Source: Thermoflexales bacterium (GTDB taxonomy: Bacteria > Chloroflexota > Anaerolineae > J036 > Brachytrichaceae). From it: a stretch of 37,429 nucleotides of DNA. The position numbers and the translations under genes are program-made. Below, in pieces: positions 16,157 through 24,201 of the stretch. Position 1 is the first letter of the stretch; every line of letters begins with the position of its first letter. The notes under the pieces are model-generated. The model worked only from the letters and a program-made list of their open reading frames with translations, was not told where the DNA came from and made no database searches. The stretch spans positions 1 through 37,429 of the forward strand of contig JAIBCK010000026.1 of the NCBI GenBank assembly GCA_019694215.1, written 5' to 3'.

Positions 16157-17569
16157 ATGTGGACTTCGTATGCTGCACCCTCCTCCATCGACGACGCCCT
16201 CAACCTCCTCGCCGCCCAGGCTCCCAACGTGCGCCTCATCGCCGGTGGGACCGACCTTCTGATTGAGTTCGAGCTCGGCGTTCGCCCACCCTGTGGATTG
16301 ATCGACCTCTCGCGCGTGCCCGGCCTGAACGCCATTTCCATCGAACCCGATCGCATTCGAATCGGCGCGACAGTCACACACGCCGACATCGTGGCCGACC
16401 GCCGGCTGCGGGATTGCGCGGCTCCCCTGGTGCAGGCCTGTCGCCACATCGGCGCACCCCAGATTCGCAACCGCGCCACCGTCGCAGGCAACCTGGTCAC
16501 GGCCTCGCCGGCCAATGACACCATCCCCGCCCTGATCGCGCTGGATGCAAACGTCACGCTGCGCTCGGCCTCCGGCACGCGCACCCTGGCCCTGCGCGAC
16601 TTCTACCTCGGCGTGCGCAAGACCGTGCTCCGCCCGGATGAGATGGTGACGGGCATCGACTTCCGGCCCCTGCAGGGTGCCGCGGGCAAGGGCGCGGGTG
16701 AATACGGAGCGTTTGTCAAGCTGGGCTTGCGCGCCGCGCAGGCCATCTCCGTGGTCAGCGCGGCAGCCACCGTGCGCCTGGACGACCATGGGCGCGTGCT
16801 CTCGGCGCGCATTGCGCTGGGCGCCGTCACCCCGACCATCGTGCGGGTGCCGGCAGCCGAGGCCGCGCTGGTGGGCCACCCGCTGGACGACGCCCACCTC
16901 GCCGCGGCCGCTGAGCTGTGCCGCGCGACGGCCACCCCCATCACCGACGTGCGCGCCACGGCCGATTACCGCCGCGACATGACCGGCGTCATGGTGGTGC
17001 GCGCCCTGCGGGCCATCCGCGAGCGCGCTGCCCTGCGATCACCCGAGGTCGACGACGATCCCGCCTTGCTCTGGACGGCAGGGACGAGCAACGCCTCGGA
17101 CAGCACGCGCATCAACCACAACCCCGTCGACTTGGCCGGCGTCAGCGGCAAGAGTCTGTTGCGCGCCTTGCGGGAGGACGTTGGACTGACCGGCACCAAG
17201 GAGGGTTGCGGCGAGGGCGAGTGCGGCGCCTGCGCGGTGCTGCTGGATGGCCGCGTCGTCAACAGCTGCCTCGTCCCGGTCGAGCGCGCGCGCGGCGCCG
17301 ACATCGTCACCATCGAAGGCGTCGCCGCCCTCGCGGAGCCAACCGCCGACGGCCTGCACCCGTTGCAGCGCGCCTTCATCGACGCCGGCGCGGCGCAATG
17401 CGGTTACTGCACCCCGGGCCTCATCGTCACCGGGGCCGCCCTGTTGAACGAGCGCGTCGAGGTGAGCAAGGACGTGATCAAGGAAGGCATCAGCGGCAAC
17501 CTCTGCCGCTGCACGGGGTACTACAAGATCATTGAAGCGTTCGAGAAGGCCGCCCGCCAGCTGGCCTGA
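16157..17569 (+). CDS. Fused FAD (CoxM-like) and 2Fe-2S (CoxS-like) subunit of a molybdenum hydroxylase
   Basis: 470 aa. Residues 1-170 are the FAD-binding domain (LIAGGTDLL at 27-35 and NRATVAGNLVTASPAND at 105-121). Residues about 185-290 are the C-terminal domain of the CO-dehydrogenase flavoprotein family. Residues about 315-470 are a two-cluster 2Fe-2S protein: C351, C356, C359 and C371 for the plant-type cluster, and C415, C418, C450 and C452 for the second. In the xanthine dehydrogenase/CO dehydrogenase family these pass electrons from the molybdopterin subunit to FAD. Here medium and small subunits are one chain in the order FAD then FeS, opposite to eukaryotic xanthine dehydrogenase. 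No large molybdopterin subunit is present in this window. Its TGA overlaps the ATG of era by one base. Confidence 0.9.
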   Translation: MWTSYAAPSSIDDALNLLAAQAPNVRLIAGGTDLLIEFELGVRPPCGLIDLSRVPGLNAISIEPDRIRIGATVTHADIVADRRLRDCAAPLVQACRHIGAPQIRNRATVAGNLVTASPANDTIPALIALDANVTLRSASGTRTLALRDFYLGVRKTVLRPDEMVTGIDFRPLQGAAGKGAGEYGAFVKLGLRAAQAISVVSAAATVRLDDHGRVLSARIALGAVTPTIVRVPAAEAALVGHPLDDAHLAAAAELCRATATPITDVRATADYRRDMTGVMVVRALRAIRERAALRSPEVDDDPALLWTAGTSNASDSTRINHNPVDLAGVSGKSLLRALREDVGLTGTKEGCGEGECGACAVLLDGRVVNSCLVPVERARGADIVTIEGVAALAEPTADGLHPLQRAFIDAGAAQCGYCTPGLIVTGAALLNERVEVSKDVIKEGISGNLCRCTGYYKIIEAFEKAARQLA

Positions 17570-18504
17570 TGCCGACACCCATGACTGACTCCAGCGCAGA
17601 GACACAACCGCATCGCTCCGGCTACATCGCCGTCATCGGGAAGCCCAACGTCGGAAAGAGCACCTTGGTCAACGCGCTGGTGGGCCGCAAGGTGGCGATC
17701 GTCTCGCCCAAGCCACAGACCACGCGCCGACGCGTGCTGGGGGTGTTGACCCGCCCGGATGTGCAGGCGCTGTTCATGGATACGCCGGGGATTCACCAAC
17801 CCCGCGAGGCCCTCAACCGCTACATGATGCGCGAGGCCGACGCCGCGCTGGGGGATTGCGATGCGCTGCTGATCGTCGTCGATGCGAGCGCGCCACCGGC
17901 CGCCGCCGACGAGCACGTCTTCGCGCGCGTGGCGGATGCCCCGCAGCCCAAGTTTCTGGCGCTCAACAAAGCTGACAAGATCGACCCGCGCGAGCTGGTG
18001 GCCAACGTCGCCGCCTTCCACGCCCTGCTCGGTTCAGAGCGTTCGATGCTGACCAGCGGCACGCGCGGTGACAACCTGGAGAAGTTGCTCGAGATGGTGC
18101 TGGCCGCGTTGCCGGAAGGGCCGGCCTATTACCCGGCCGAGATGGCGACCGATCAGACCGAGCGCATCATGGCGGCCGAGTTCATCCGCGAGCAGGCGCT
18201 GCTCAATCTGGAGGAGGAAGTCCCCCACGCCGTCGCGGTTGCCATCGAGGAGTGGGAGCCACGCCGGACGGGCGGGCTCTACATCGCGGCGACGATCTTC
18301 ATCGAGCGCGCCTCGCAGAAAGGCATTCTGATCGGCAAGGGCGGGGCCATGCTCAAGAAGATCGGCGCCGGGGCCCGCAAGGCCATCGCGGCGGAGACCG
18401 GGGCGAGCGTCTTCCTTGAGCTGTGGGTCAAGGTGCGCGACAAGTGGCGCGCCGACGAGGGCTGGATCGAACGGGTGGTCGGCCTCGACGGTGGCGCGGG
18501 CTAG
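17569..18504 (+). CDS. era: GTPase Era
   Basis: 311 aa. G domain: G1 GKPNVGKS (24-31), switch I PQTTRRR, G3 DTPG (71-74) and G4 NKAD (133-136). The C-terminal KH RNA-binding domain has GILIGKGGAMLKKIG. Era binds the 3' end of 16S rRNA and helps mature the 30S subunit. The first ATG overlaps the stop of the preceding fused hydroxylase subunit (TGATG), so the two are co-translated. A second ATG at 17581 is also possible, because the first 16 residues are not conserved. The stop codon TAG at 18502-18504 overlaps the stop of the opposite-strand glycosyltransferase in the palindrome CTAG. Confidence 0.95.
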   Translation: MPTPMTDSSAETQPHRSGYIAVIGKPNVGKSTLVNALVGRKVAIVSPKPQTTRRRVLGVLTRPDVQALFMDTPGIHQPREALNRYMMREADAALGDCDALLIVVDASAPPAAADEHVFARVADAPQPKFLALNKADKIDPRELVANVAAFHALLGSERSMLTSGTRGDNLEKLLEMVLAALPEGPAYYPAEMATDQTERIMAAEFIREQALLNLEEEVPHAVAVAIEEWEPRRTGGLYIAATIFIERASQKGILIGKGGAMLKKIGAGARKAIAAETGASVFLELWVKVRDKWRADEGWIERVVGLDGGAG

Positions 18505-19622
18505 GCCGTGGCGATCTCGCGGTAGACAGCCGCATAACGGTCGACCATCACGTCGGCATCGAGCTCCGCCCACGCCCTCGCCCGGGCGGCCTCGCCAAAG
18601 CGCGCGCGCAACGCCGCGTCGCCCAGCAGCCGGGTAAGCGCAACGGACAACGCCGACGCATCCATGGGTGGCACCACGAGGCCCGTCTGTTCGTGCTGAT
18701 TGACCCAGCTCGTCCCCGTCCCCAGCTCCGTCGACACCACCGGCTTCCCGCACGCCAAGGCCTCCACCTGCACCGCCCCCCAGCTCTCGCTGCGGTGGAT
18801 CGACGGCAGGCAGAAGACATCACAGGCATGAAAGAGCGCGCGCAGCTCGGCATCACTCACCCGCCCCAGAAACCGCACCCGCCCTTCGAGGCCACGCTGC
18901 GCGGCGAGCGCGCGCCATTCATCGCCCATCGGGCCCGCGCCGGCAACCAACAACGTTGCGTTGGGCACGTCGGCCATGGCCTCGATCAGATACTGCACAC
19001 CCTTGTAGTAGCGCAATAGCCCGGCGAAGAGCACGATCGGGGTGCCGATCTCCTGCCGAATGGCCTCGGCGCGGGCCGTGATCTCGGGCGTTGGCGCGAA
19101 CTGGCGCAGGTCTGCGCCGTGCGCGATCACGCGACACTTCGCCGCATGGGGTCGCAGGTAGTCCGAGGTCTGGATGTAGTTGGGATTCGACACGCAGATC
19201 AGGCGCGCCCGGCGCAGCACCGCGTGCCAGAACGGCTTGTAGAAGCGCATCAACGTCTTCTGCCGGACGATGTCGCTGTGATAGGTCATCACCATCGGCC
19301 GGCCGCGCCCGGCAAACAGATAGGCCATCTCGCCAATGGGATACGGAAAGTGCAGGTGCACGACATCGGCATCGAGCTTGCGCATCCATGCGAAGAGTGA
19401 CAGGCTGATCGGCGCCGAGGAGACCGTGGCCAGCCGTCCCGCCTTGACCACGCGCACGCCGTCGATCTCCTCCTCCGTCGTGCGCGACCCGGGGTTTGTC
19501 ACCAGCACGGTCGGCACGATATCGGGGTGGCGCTCGCGCAGCCCGCGACAGATCAGGCGGATGTGGTTTTCCATTCCCCCGACGACGGGCCAGTAGTCCT
19601 TGTAAACCTGCAGCAGACGCAT
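18501..19622 (-). CDS. Glycosyltransferase family 4
   Basis: 373 aa with a GT-B fold. The N-terminal half has the glycine-rich acceptor loop (YWPVVGGMENHI) and the HLHFPYPIGE strand. The C-terminal half has the nucleotide-sugar region (IVLFAGLLRYYKGVQYL) and a variant E-x7-E motif (SESWGAVQVEALACGKPVV). It would transfer a sugar from a nucleotide donor during surface polysaccharide or glycolipid synthesis; donor and acceptor are unknown. The start at 19622 is chosen because TATCCT ends 6 bases before it and homology begins there; the open frame runs 10 codons further. It converges with era, the stop codons sharing CTAG, and diverges from the WXG100 gene. Confidence 0.9.
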   Translation of the reverse strand: MRLLQVYKDYWPVVGGMENHIRLICRGLRERHPDIVPTVLVTNPGSRTTEEEIDGVRVVKAGRLATVSSAPISLSLFAWMRKLDADVVHLHFPYPIGEMAYLFAGRGRPMVMTYHSDIVRQKTLMRFYKPFWHAVLRRARLICVSNPNYIQTSDYLRPHAAKCRVIAHGADLRQFAPTPEITARAEAIRQEIGTPIVLFAGLLRYYKGVQYLIEAMADVPNATLLVAGAGPMGDEWRALAAQRGLEGRVRFLGRVSDAELRALFHACDVFCLPSIHRSESWGAVQVEALACGKPVVSTELGTGTSWVNQHEQTGLVVPPMDASALSVALTRLLGDAALRARFGEAARARAWAELDADVMVDRYAAVYREIATA

Positions 19623-19628
19623 GGGCCA

Positions 19629-19687
19629 AGGATACCGCGCAGCGTCAGACAAGCGTCAGGTGCATTCGCGCGCCTCGGCCCTATGGT
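19629..19687. promoter_or_regulatory. Divergent promoters with 11-bp-phased CGTCAG repeat
   Basis: Plus strand: CGTCA at 19643-19647 and 19654-19658 (11 bp apart), a 17-bp gap after the second 11-mer CGTCAGGTGCA, then TATGGT (19682-19687) and 6 bases to the WXG100 ATG. Minus strand: TATCCT (19629-19634) and 6 bases to the glycosyltransferase ATG. The repeat lies between the two promoters and could control both. Confidence 0.65.
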
Positions 19688-19693
19688 AGGGAC

Positions 19694-20671
19694 ATGAACG
19701 TTTTGCCGCCGGGTGCGCGCGTCGTCCGCGCCGACTACATCAGCCTGGATCTCATCGCGCGCCGCTTTGGCGTGGACGCCGGGGCCATCCGGGCCGAGCG
19801 TGCGGGGCTCTTGCGCGAGATGGATGTCCTGCGCTCCGGGGACTGGACCGGCCACGGGGCCAGGCAGTTCTATCTGGAGATGGACGCCTTCATCCTGCCC
19901 GCCCTGCAACGGCTGGGGGATGCGCTGGAGAGCGCCTCACGCGCCACGCAACAAATCCGCACCCGCATCCTGCAGGCCGAGAACAACGCCGCACAGGTTC
20001 TGGGTGCCGAACCCGTCGGTGAGGCTTCTGCCGCGACGCCGGGCGCGATGTCGCGCATCACGGACCTGCCGACGGTCCCAATCGGACAGGCCCTGCAGAA
20101 CAACCTCGCCCTCGCGACGGCGATCGATCAACTGATGGGCGCGTCGATCACCGATCCCATGACCCTCGAGATCGGCTGGCGCACATCGATGGACCCACAC
20201 TTCGTCGAGAAGTCACTGCGCTTGATGATGGTCACACCGCCGGATGCCCAGGCCGCGATGATCAACGACTTCGCGGGTCGCAACAACCTGCCCCTGCATG
20301 CCGAGGCGACCAGGCGGCTGTCGCACTTCGACCTGATTCCACTGCTCTCGCGCGGCGATACCGCGGTCATCGTCACCCTGACCTGGAACAGGGATCCCGA
20401 GGCCGAGGCCGTCCCCGCCGAGGTTCAAGAGGGTGTGCGCACGGTGGCGCCCATCCCCCAGCCCAAGGCGCGGGCGCTGCTGCTGCGGGCCTATGACCCC
20501 AATGGCGGCGATCCGCGCTGGGGGTTTTCCACGGTGACGCTGGACGGCACCGAGAGCATCACCTGGTTGAGCGACGCAGCCTTCAACCGCGCGCACGCAG
20601 CGTATCCGTTCCAGTCGCCCGAAATGGCCGATGGCACCGTCATCGTGACGCGCACGCCGACCAGCCCGTGA
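19694..20671 (+). CDS. WXG100-like protein with C-terminal domain of uncertain function
   Basis: 325 aa. Residues about 12-105 look like a WXG100 helical hairpin: DWTGHGARQFY has W51-x-G53 at the turn, flanked by amphipathic helices, and the second helix ends AENNAAQVL. A linker follows. The C-terminal part (about 150-325) has an order of elements reminiscent of a C39-like peptidase (FVEKSLRLMMVTPPDAQ, then SRGDTAVIVTLTW, then ALLLRAYDPNGG), but no Cys or catalytic His stands at the expected places. If related, it would be inactive. WXG100 proteins usually leave by a type VII/ESX-like route; no such secretion gene is in this window. Start fixed by the TATGGT box 6 bases upstream. The C39 resemblance is a weak inference. 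Confidence 0.7.
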   Translation: MNVLPPGARVVRADYISLDLIARRFGVDAGAIRAERAGLLREMDVLRSGDWTGHGARQFYLEMDAFILPALQRLGDALESASRATQQIRTRILQAENNAAQVLGAEPVGEASAATPGAMSRITDLPTVPIGQALQNNLALATAIDQLMGASITDPMTLEIGWRTSMDPHFVEKSLRLMMVTPPDAQAAMINDFAGRNNLPLHAEATRRLSHFDLIPLLSRGDTAVIVTLTWNRDPEAEAVPAEVQEGVRTVAPIPQPKARALLLRAYDPNGGDPRWGFSTVTLDGTESITWLSDAAFNRAHAAYPFQSPEMADGTVIVTRTPTSP

Positions 20672-20680
20672 ACAGCGCGC

Positions 20681-21802
20681 TCAGCGCCACAGACCGCGAT
20701 AGATTTCCACCGTTTTGCGCGCGCAGTCCGACCAGGTGAAGGTTCGGGCGCGTTCAACCCCGCGGCGGGAGAGATCCGCCGCCAGCGCGGGATCCCGGAG
20801 GATGCTCAGGCTGGCCTGCGCAATCTCCGCCGGATCGAGCGGGTCAAAGCGCAGCGCAGCGTCGCCGACGACCTCCGGCAGTGAGGAGGTATTCGAACAG
20901 GCCACGGGCGCGCCACACGCCATCGCTTCGAGCGGGGTGAGGCCAAAGCCCTCGTACAGCGAGGGGTAGACGAACAACGCGCAGGCCCCATACAACCCCG
21001 GCATGATGTCGGCGGACACATCGCCGATGAAGCGCACCGCACCCTGGATGTCCAGCGCGCGGGCGCGATCTGGCGCGTGCTGAAAGCGCGCATCCTGATG
21101 GCCGGCGATGATCAGCGGCGTGGTCTCCCCGGCCGCGACGACCTCCGCCCACGCCTCGACCAGCCGGACCAGGTTTTTGTGCGGCTTGTTACTGGCGAGA
21201 TACAACGCAAAACGCTCCGGCAGGTGATAGCGCGCGCGGGCCGCCGCCGCGCGGGATTGCGCAGCCGAAACAGAGAAGGAGGCGTCGGCGGCAAGGGGGG
21301 TCACCGTGACCTTGCCACGCAGCGCGGGAAAACGCCGCGTCAGGTCATCGGCCGTCGCCTGTGAGATGGCGAAGAAGGCATCCCCGCGCTGCGCGGCCAA
21401 CGCCGTCAGCACGCTGATCAGCATGCGCGTCCGCGCGCTTGGTACAAGGCCGGGATACAGGAAGGGGATGGCGTCGTAGAGCGTCGTGACGGTGGGCCGC
21501 GCGCCTACATACGGCCGCGCGTAATACGGGTAGTGCGAGAGTGCACCACGCGGCCCGCCCTGGATGGCGTTGCGCAGGCTGAAGACGGGGGTGCGCGACT
21601 CCACGATTCGCACGCGCGGATCGCCCGCCGGGGCAAGCGCCGCAACATCGTAGCGCGTGTTTTGGGCGGCCGGATCATGGGCGATGGTCAGATGATCATC
21701 CGCGGCCAGCCATTGCGGCATCGCGGCCAGCAGGTTCCAGGCATACCGCCCGATCCCGGGGAAGTGGTCCTGGATCACCCGCGCGTCAAAGAAGACCCTC
21801 AC
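20681..21802 (-). CDS. Glycosyltransferase family 4 (mannosyltransferase-like)
   Basis: 373 aa, GT-B fold. The N-terminus (VFFDARVIQDHFPGIGRYAWNL) has the acceptor-side loop. The C-terminal half shows ALYLASNKPHKNLVRLVEAW and the E-x7-E motif (YEGFGLTPLEAMACGAPV). The pattern SNKPHKN is common in GT4 enzymes that build mannose- or rhamnose-containing polysaccharides. The start is a GTG at 21802 whose last bases overlap the TGA of the upstream gene (GTGA), so it is translationally coupled to the fused heptose-type enzyme. That suggests both act on the same surface glycan. A longer open frame upstream is antisense-like and unsupported. Confidence 0.88.
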   Translation of the reverse strand: MRVFFDARVIQDHFPGIGRYAWNLLAAMPQWLAADDHLTIAHDPAAQNTRYDVAALAPAGDPRVRIVESRTPVFSLRNAIQGGPRGALSHYPYYARPYVGARPTVTTLYDAIPFLYPGLVPSARTRMLISVLTALAAQRGDAFFAISQATADDLTRRFPALRGKVTVTPLAADASFSVSAAQSRAAAARARYHLPERFALYLASNKPHKNLVRLVEAWAEVVAAGETTPLIIAGHQDARFQHAPDRARALDIQGAVRFIGDVSADIMPGLYGACALFVYPSLYEGFGLTPLEAMACGAPVACSNTSSLPEVVGDAALRFDPLDPAEIAQASLSILRDPALAADLSRRGVERARTFTWSDCARKTVEIYRGLWR

Positions 21803-23061
21803 GCCGCGTCCCCCATCGCCGCGCGTTCGATCGCGTCGCACAGCACGTGCCCGATGGCGATATGGGCCTCCTGGATGTGCTGTGTGCTGTTGGAGGGCAC
21901 GATGACCGCGACATCGCACAACGCCGCAAGCGCACCTCCGTCCCGGCCCGTCAGCCCGATCACCCGTGCCCCGCGCGCGTGCGCGCGCCGCGCAGCCTCC
22001 AGCACACTGGCGCTGGCCCCGCTCGTGCTGATCGCGACCAGCACATCGCCGGGGCGGGCATGCGCGTCCACCTGGCGGGCAAAGACCTGATCAAAGGCGT
22101 AGTCATTGCCAATCGCCGTCACGATGGAGAGATTCGTTCCGAGGGCAAGCGCGGGCAGGGCGCGGCGCTCATGGTTGAGCTTGCTGACCAGCTCACAGAC
22201 CAGATGCTGCGCATCGGACGCGCTCCCACCATTGCCGCACCACAAACTTTGTCCACCCGCTCGATACGCAGCCACCAGCAGCGCGGCCGCGTCGGTGATG
22301 GCGCGCCCGCACACTCGCGCGGTCTCCGCCAGCACCCGCGCACTTTCGCTCAACGAAACGTCGACGAGGTCGCGCAGTTGAAAGCGCGCATAGCTCTCCG
22401 GCGTGCCGATATCCGTCATCTCACCCTCCAGAACGTGGCCCCCCAGCAACCCCCGCGTCACCAACGCGGGAAAGAGGTCGCGTTCAAGCGAACGCGGCGC
22501 ACCGTCCTCCAGTGCCTCCAGCGCGCGCCGGTCCATCACATACACCCCGGCATTGATAAGGCCCGGGCCGCGCTGACCCTTTTCCGCAAAACGGACAATG
22601 CGCCCCCGCGCATCCAGCGCGACGGTGCCGTAGCGGTCCACATCCGGCACGGACACCAGCCCGAGCGTGGCGCCAGCGGGCGAGAGCGGGGCCGCGAGCA
22701 ACGGGGCCAGATCAGCGTCCAGGTAGGTGTCGCCATTGATCACGACAAAGCGATCCTCGAGCTGCGCGCCCGCCTGGCGAAGCGCGCCGGCCGTGCCCAG
22801 CAGGGCATCGGCGGGCTCATGGGCATATCGAATCGACAGACCGAGGCGGCTTCCATCGCCAAAGTGCTGCTCGATTTGCGCCGCCCGATATCCCACACAC
22901 AGCAGCACGCGTTCGAACCCCTGCCGGGCCAGGGCGCGCAGGACGTGCTCGAGAAAGGGCCGGCCATTGACGGGGGCCATGGGCTTGGGGACGTCGTCGA
23001 CCACGCCGCGCAGGCGCGTGCCCAACCCGCCCGCCAGGACCACCAGTTGCGGAGCGCTCAT
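21799..23061 (-). CDS. Fused sugar-phosphate nucleotidyltransferase (HddC-like) and sedoheptulose-7-phosphate isomerase (GmhA-like)
   Basis: 420 aa. Residues 1-230 are a nucleotidyltransferase: LAGGLGTRLR (9-18), VPKPM with K26, NGD with D111, and TDIGTPE with D217. Residues 235-420 are an SIS-domain isomerase of GmhA type: GNGGSASDAQH (276-286), IGNDYAFDQVFARQV, ISTSGAS (344-350), LTGRDGG and HIQEAH (395-400). Each half is full length and keeps its key residues. In the GDP-heptose pathway GmhA makes heptose-7-phosphate and HddC activates heptose-1-phosphate; the kinase and phosphatase between them are not in this window. The ATG at 23061 begins the conserved part; the frame stays open much further only as a shadow of prfA. 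It is followed by a coupled glycosyltransferase. Confidence 0.88.
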   Translation of the reverse strand: MSAPQLVVLAGGLGTRLRGVVDDVPKPMAPVNGRPFLEHVLRALARQGFERVLLCVGYRAAQIEQHFGDGSRLGLSIRYAHEPADALLGTAGALRQAGAQLEDRFVVINGDTYLDADLAPLLAAPLSPAGATLGLVSVPDVDRYGTVALDARGRIVRFAEKGQRGPGLINAGVYVMDRRALEALEDGAPRSLERDLFPALVTRGLLGGHVLEGEMTDIGTPESYARFQLRDLVDVSLSESARVLAETARVCGRAITDAAALLVAAYRAGGQSLWCGNGGSASDAQHLVCELVSKLNHERRALPALALGTNLSIVTAIGNDYAFDQVFARQVDAHARPGDVLVAISTSGASASVLEAARRAHARGARVIGLTGRDGGALAALCDVAVIVPSNSTQHIQEAHIAIGHVLCDAIERAAMGDAA

Positions 23062-23089
23062 GGGGCGATATTGTCGCGCATCCGGTCGG

Positions 23090-23095
23090 TATAAT
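23090..23095 (+). promoter_or_regulatory. -10 box TATAAT of the prfA-prmC-HAD operon
   Basis: A perfect TATAAT lies 14 bases before the prfA ATG at 23110, giving a leader of at most about 8 bases. No Shine-Dalgarno sequence is present. The divergent minus-strand gene starts at 23061, so this 48-bp gap holds both promoters. Confidence 0.6.
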
Positions 23096-23109
23096 CTTTT
23101 CCCGCTTTT

Positions 23110-24177
23110 ATGGATGACCGTCTTTCCGCCCTCGAAACGCGCTTCAACGCCCTGACCACCCTCATGGCCGATCCGGGGACCGTTGCCGACTACGCGCGCT
23201 ACGCCGAGGCGGCCAAGGAGCGCAGCGAGCTCGTGCCCGTCGTCGAGACCTGGCAGGCGCTCAAGAAGGCGCGCGAGGAGTGGGCGGATGCCAACGTGCT
23301 GGCCAGCGGCGACGACCCGGAGCTCGTCGAGATGGCCCAGGCGGAGATCAAACCACTCCAGGAGCGCATCGACGCCCTCACCCAGAAGGCTCGCGAGCTG
23401 CTCCTGCCAAAGGATCCGCGCGATGAGCGCAGCGTCATCGTCGAAATCCGCGCCGGGGCGGGCGGTGATGAGGCCGGCCTCTTCGCCGCCGAGCTCTTCC
23501 GCATGTATCAGCGCTACGCCGACGAGCACCATTTCAAGACCGAACTGCTCGACGAAAGCGAGACCGGCATCGGCGGCTACAAAGAAGTGGTCTTCGGGAT
23601 CAACGGGAAGGGCGCCTTCTCGCGGCTGAAGTTCGAGAGCGGCGTGCATCGCGTGCAGCGCATCCCCGCGACCGAGTCCAACGGACGCATCCACACCAGC
23701 ACCGTCACTGTCGCCGTGCTTCCCGAGGCGCAGGATGTCGAGATCAGCATCCCGGAAAACGAGTTGATCATCGAGACCTATCGCTCCCGTGGCGCCGGCG
23801 GCCAGAACGTGCAGAAGAACGAATCCGCGATCCGCATCACGCACAAACCCAGTGGCCTGGTCGTGCAGTGCCAGGATGAGCGCAGCCAGACCCAGAACCG
23901 CCTGCGCGCCATGAGCATCCTGCGCGCGCGCCTGTATGACCAGCAGCTGCAGAAGCAGGCCGCCGAGCTCAGCCAGCAGAAACGCGATCAGATCGGCACG
24001 GGCGACCGCAGCGAGAAGATCCGCACCTACAACTTTCCCCAGAGCCGCGTCACCGACCATCGCATCGAGATGAGCCTGTATCGCCTGGACATGATCATGA
24101 ATGGCGATCTGGACGAGTTCATCGACGCCCTCACCGCCGACGAGCAGGCGCGCAAGCTGCAGGCCAGTGGGCTGTAA
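23110..24177 (+). CDS. prfA: Peptide chain release factor 1
   Basis: 355 aa, close to the usual 355-360. It releases finished proteins at UAA and UAG codons. The GGQ catalytic loop is present (SRGAGGQNVQKNES), as is the RF1-type codon-reading tripeptide PAT (RIPATESNGRIH); RF2 would have SPF. The N-terminal helical domain (about 1-100) is also complete. It is followed 24 bases downstream by prmC, whose product methylates the GGQ glutamine, a classic pairing. Confidence 0.97.
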   Translation: MDDRLSALETRFNALTTLMADPGTVADYARYAEAAKERSELVPVVETWQALKKAREEWADANVLASGDDPELVEMAQAEIKPLQERIDALTQKARELLLPKDPRDERSVIVEIRAGAGGDEAGLFAAELFRMYQRYADEHHFKTELLDESETGIGGYKEVVFGINGKGAFSRLKFESGVHRVQRIPATESNGRIHTSTVTVAVLPEAQDVEISIPENELIIETYRSRGAGGQNVQKNESAIRITHKPSGLVVQCQDERSQTQNRLRAMSILRARLYDQQLQKQAAELSQQKRDQIGTGDRSEKIRTYNFPQSRVTDHRIEMSLYRLDMIMNGDLDEFIDALTADEQARKLQASGL

Positions 24178-24201
24178 CCTCCGCACCTGCGCGGCCACGC
24201 C

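Noticed and set aside
16021-16584. Longer RecN beginning at 16584
   Set aside because: The added residues are antisense to the fused hydroxylase subunit, and RecN homology starts at 16020.
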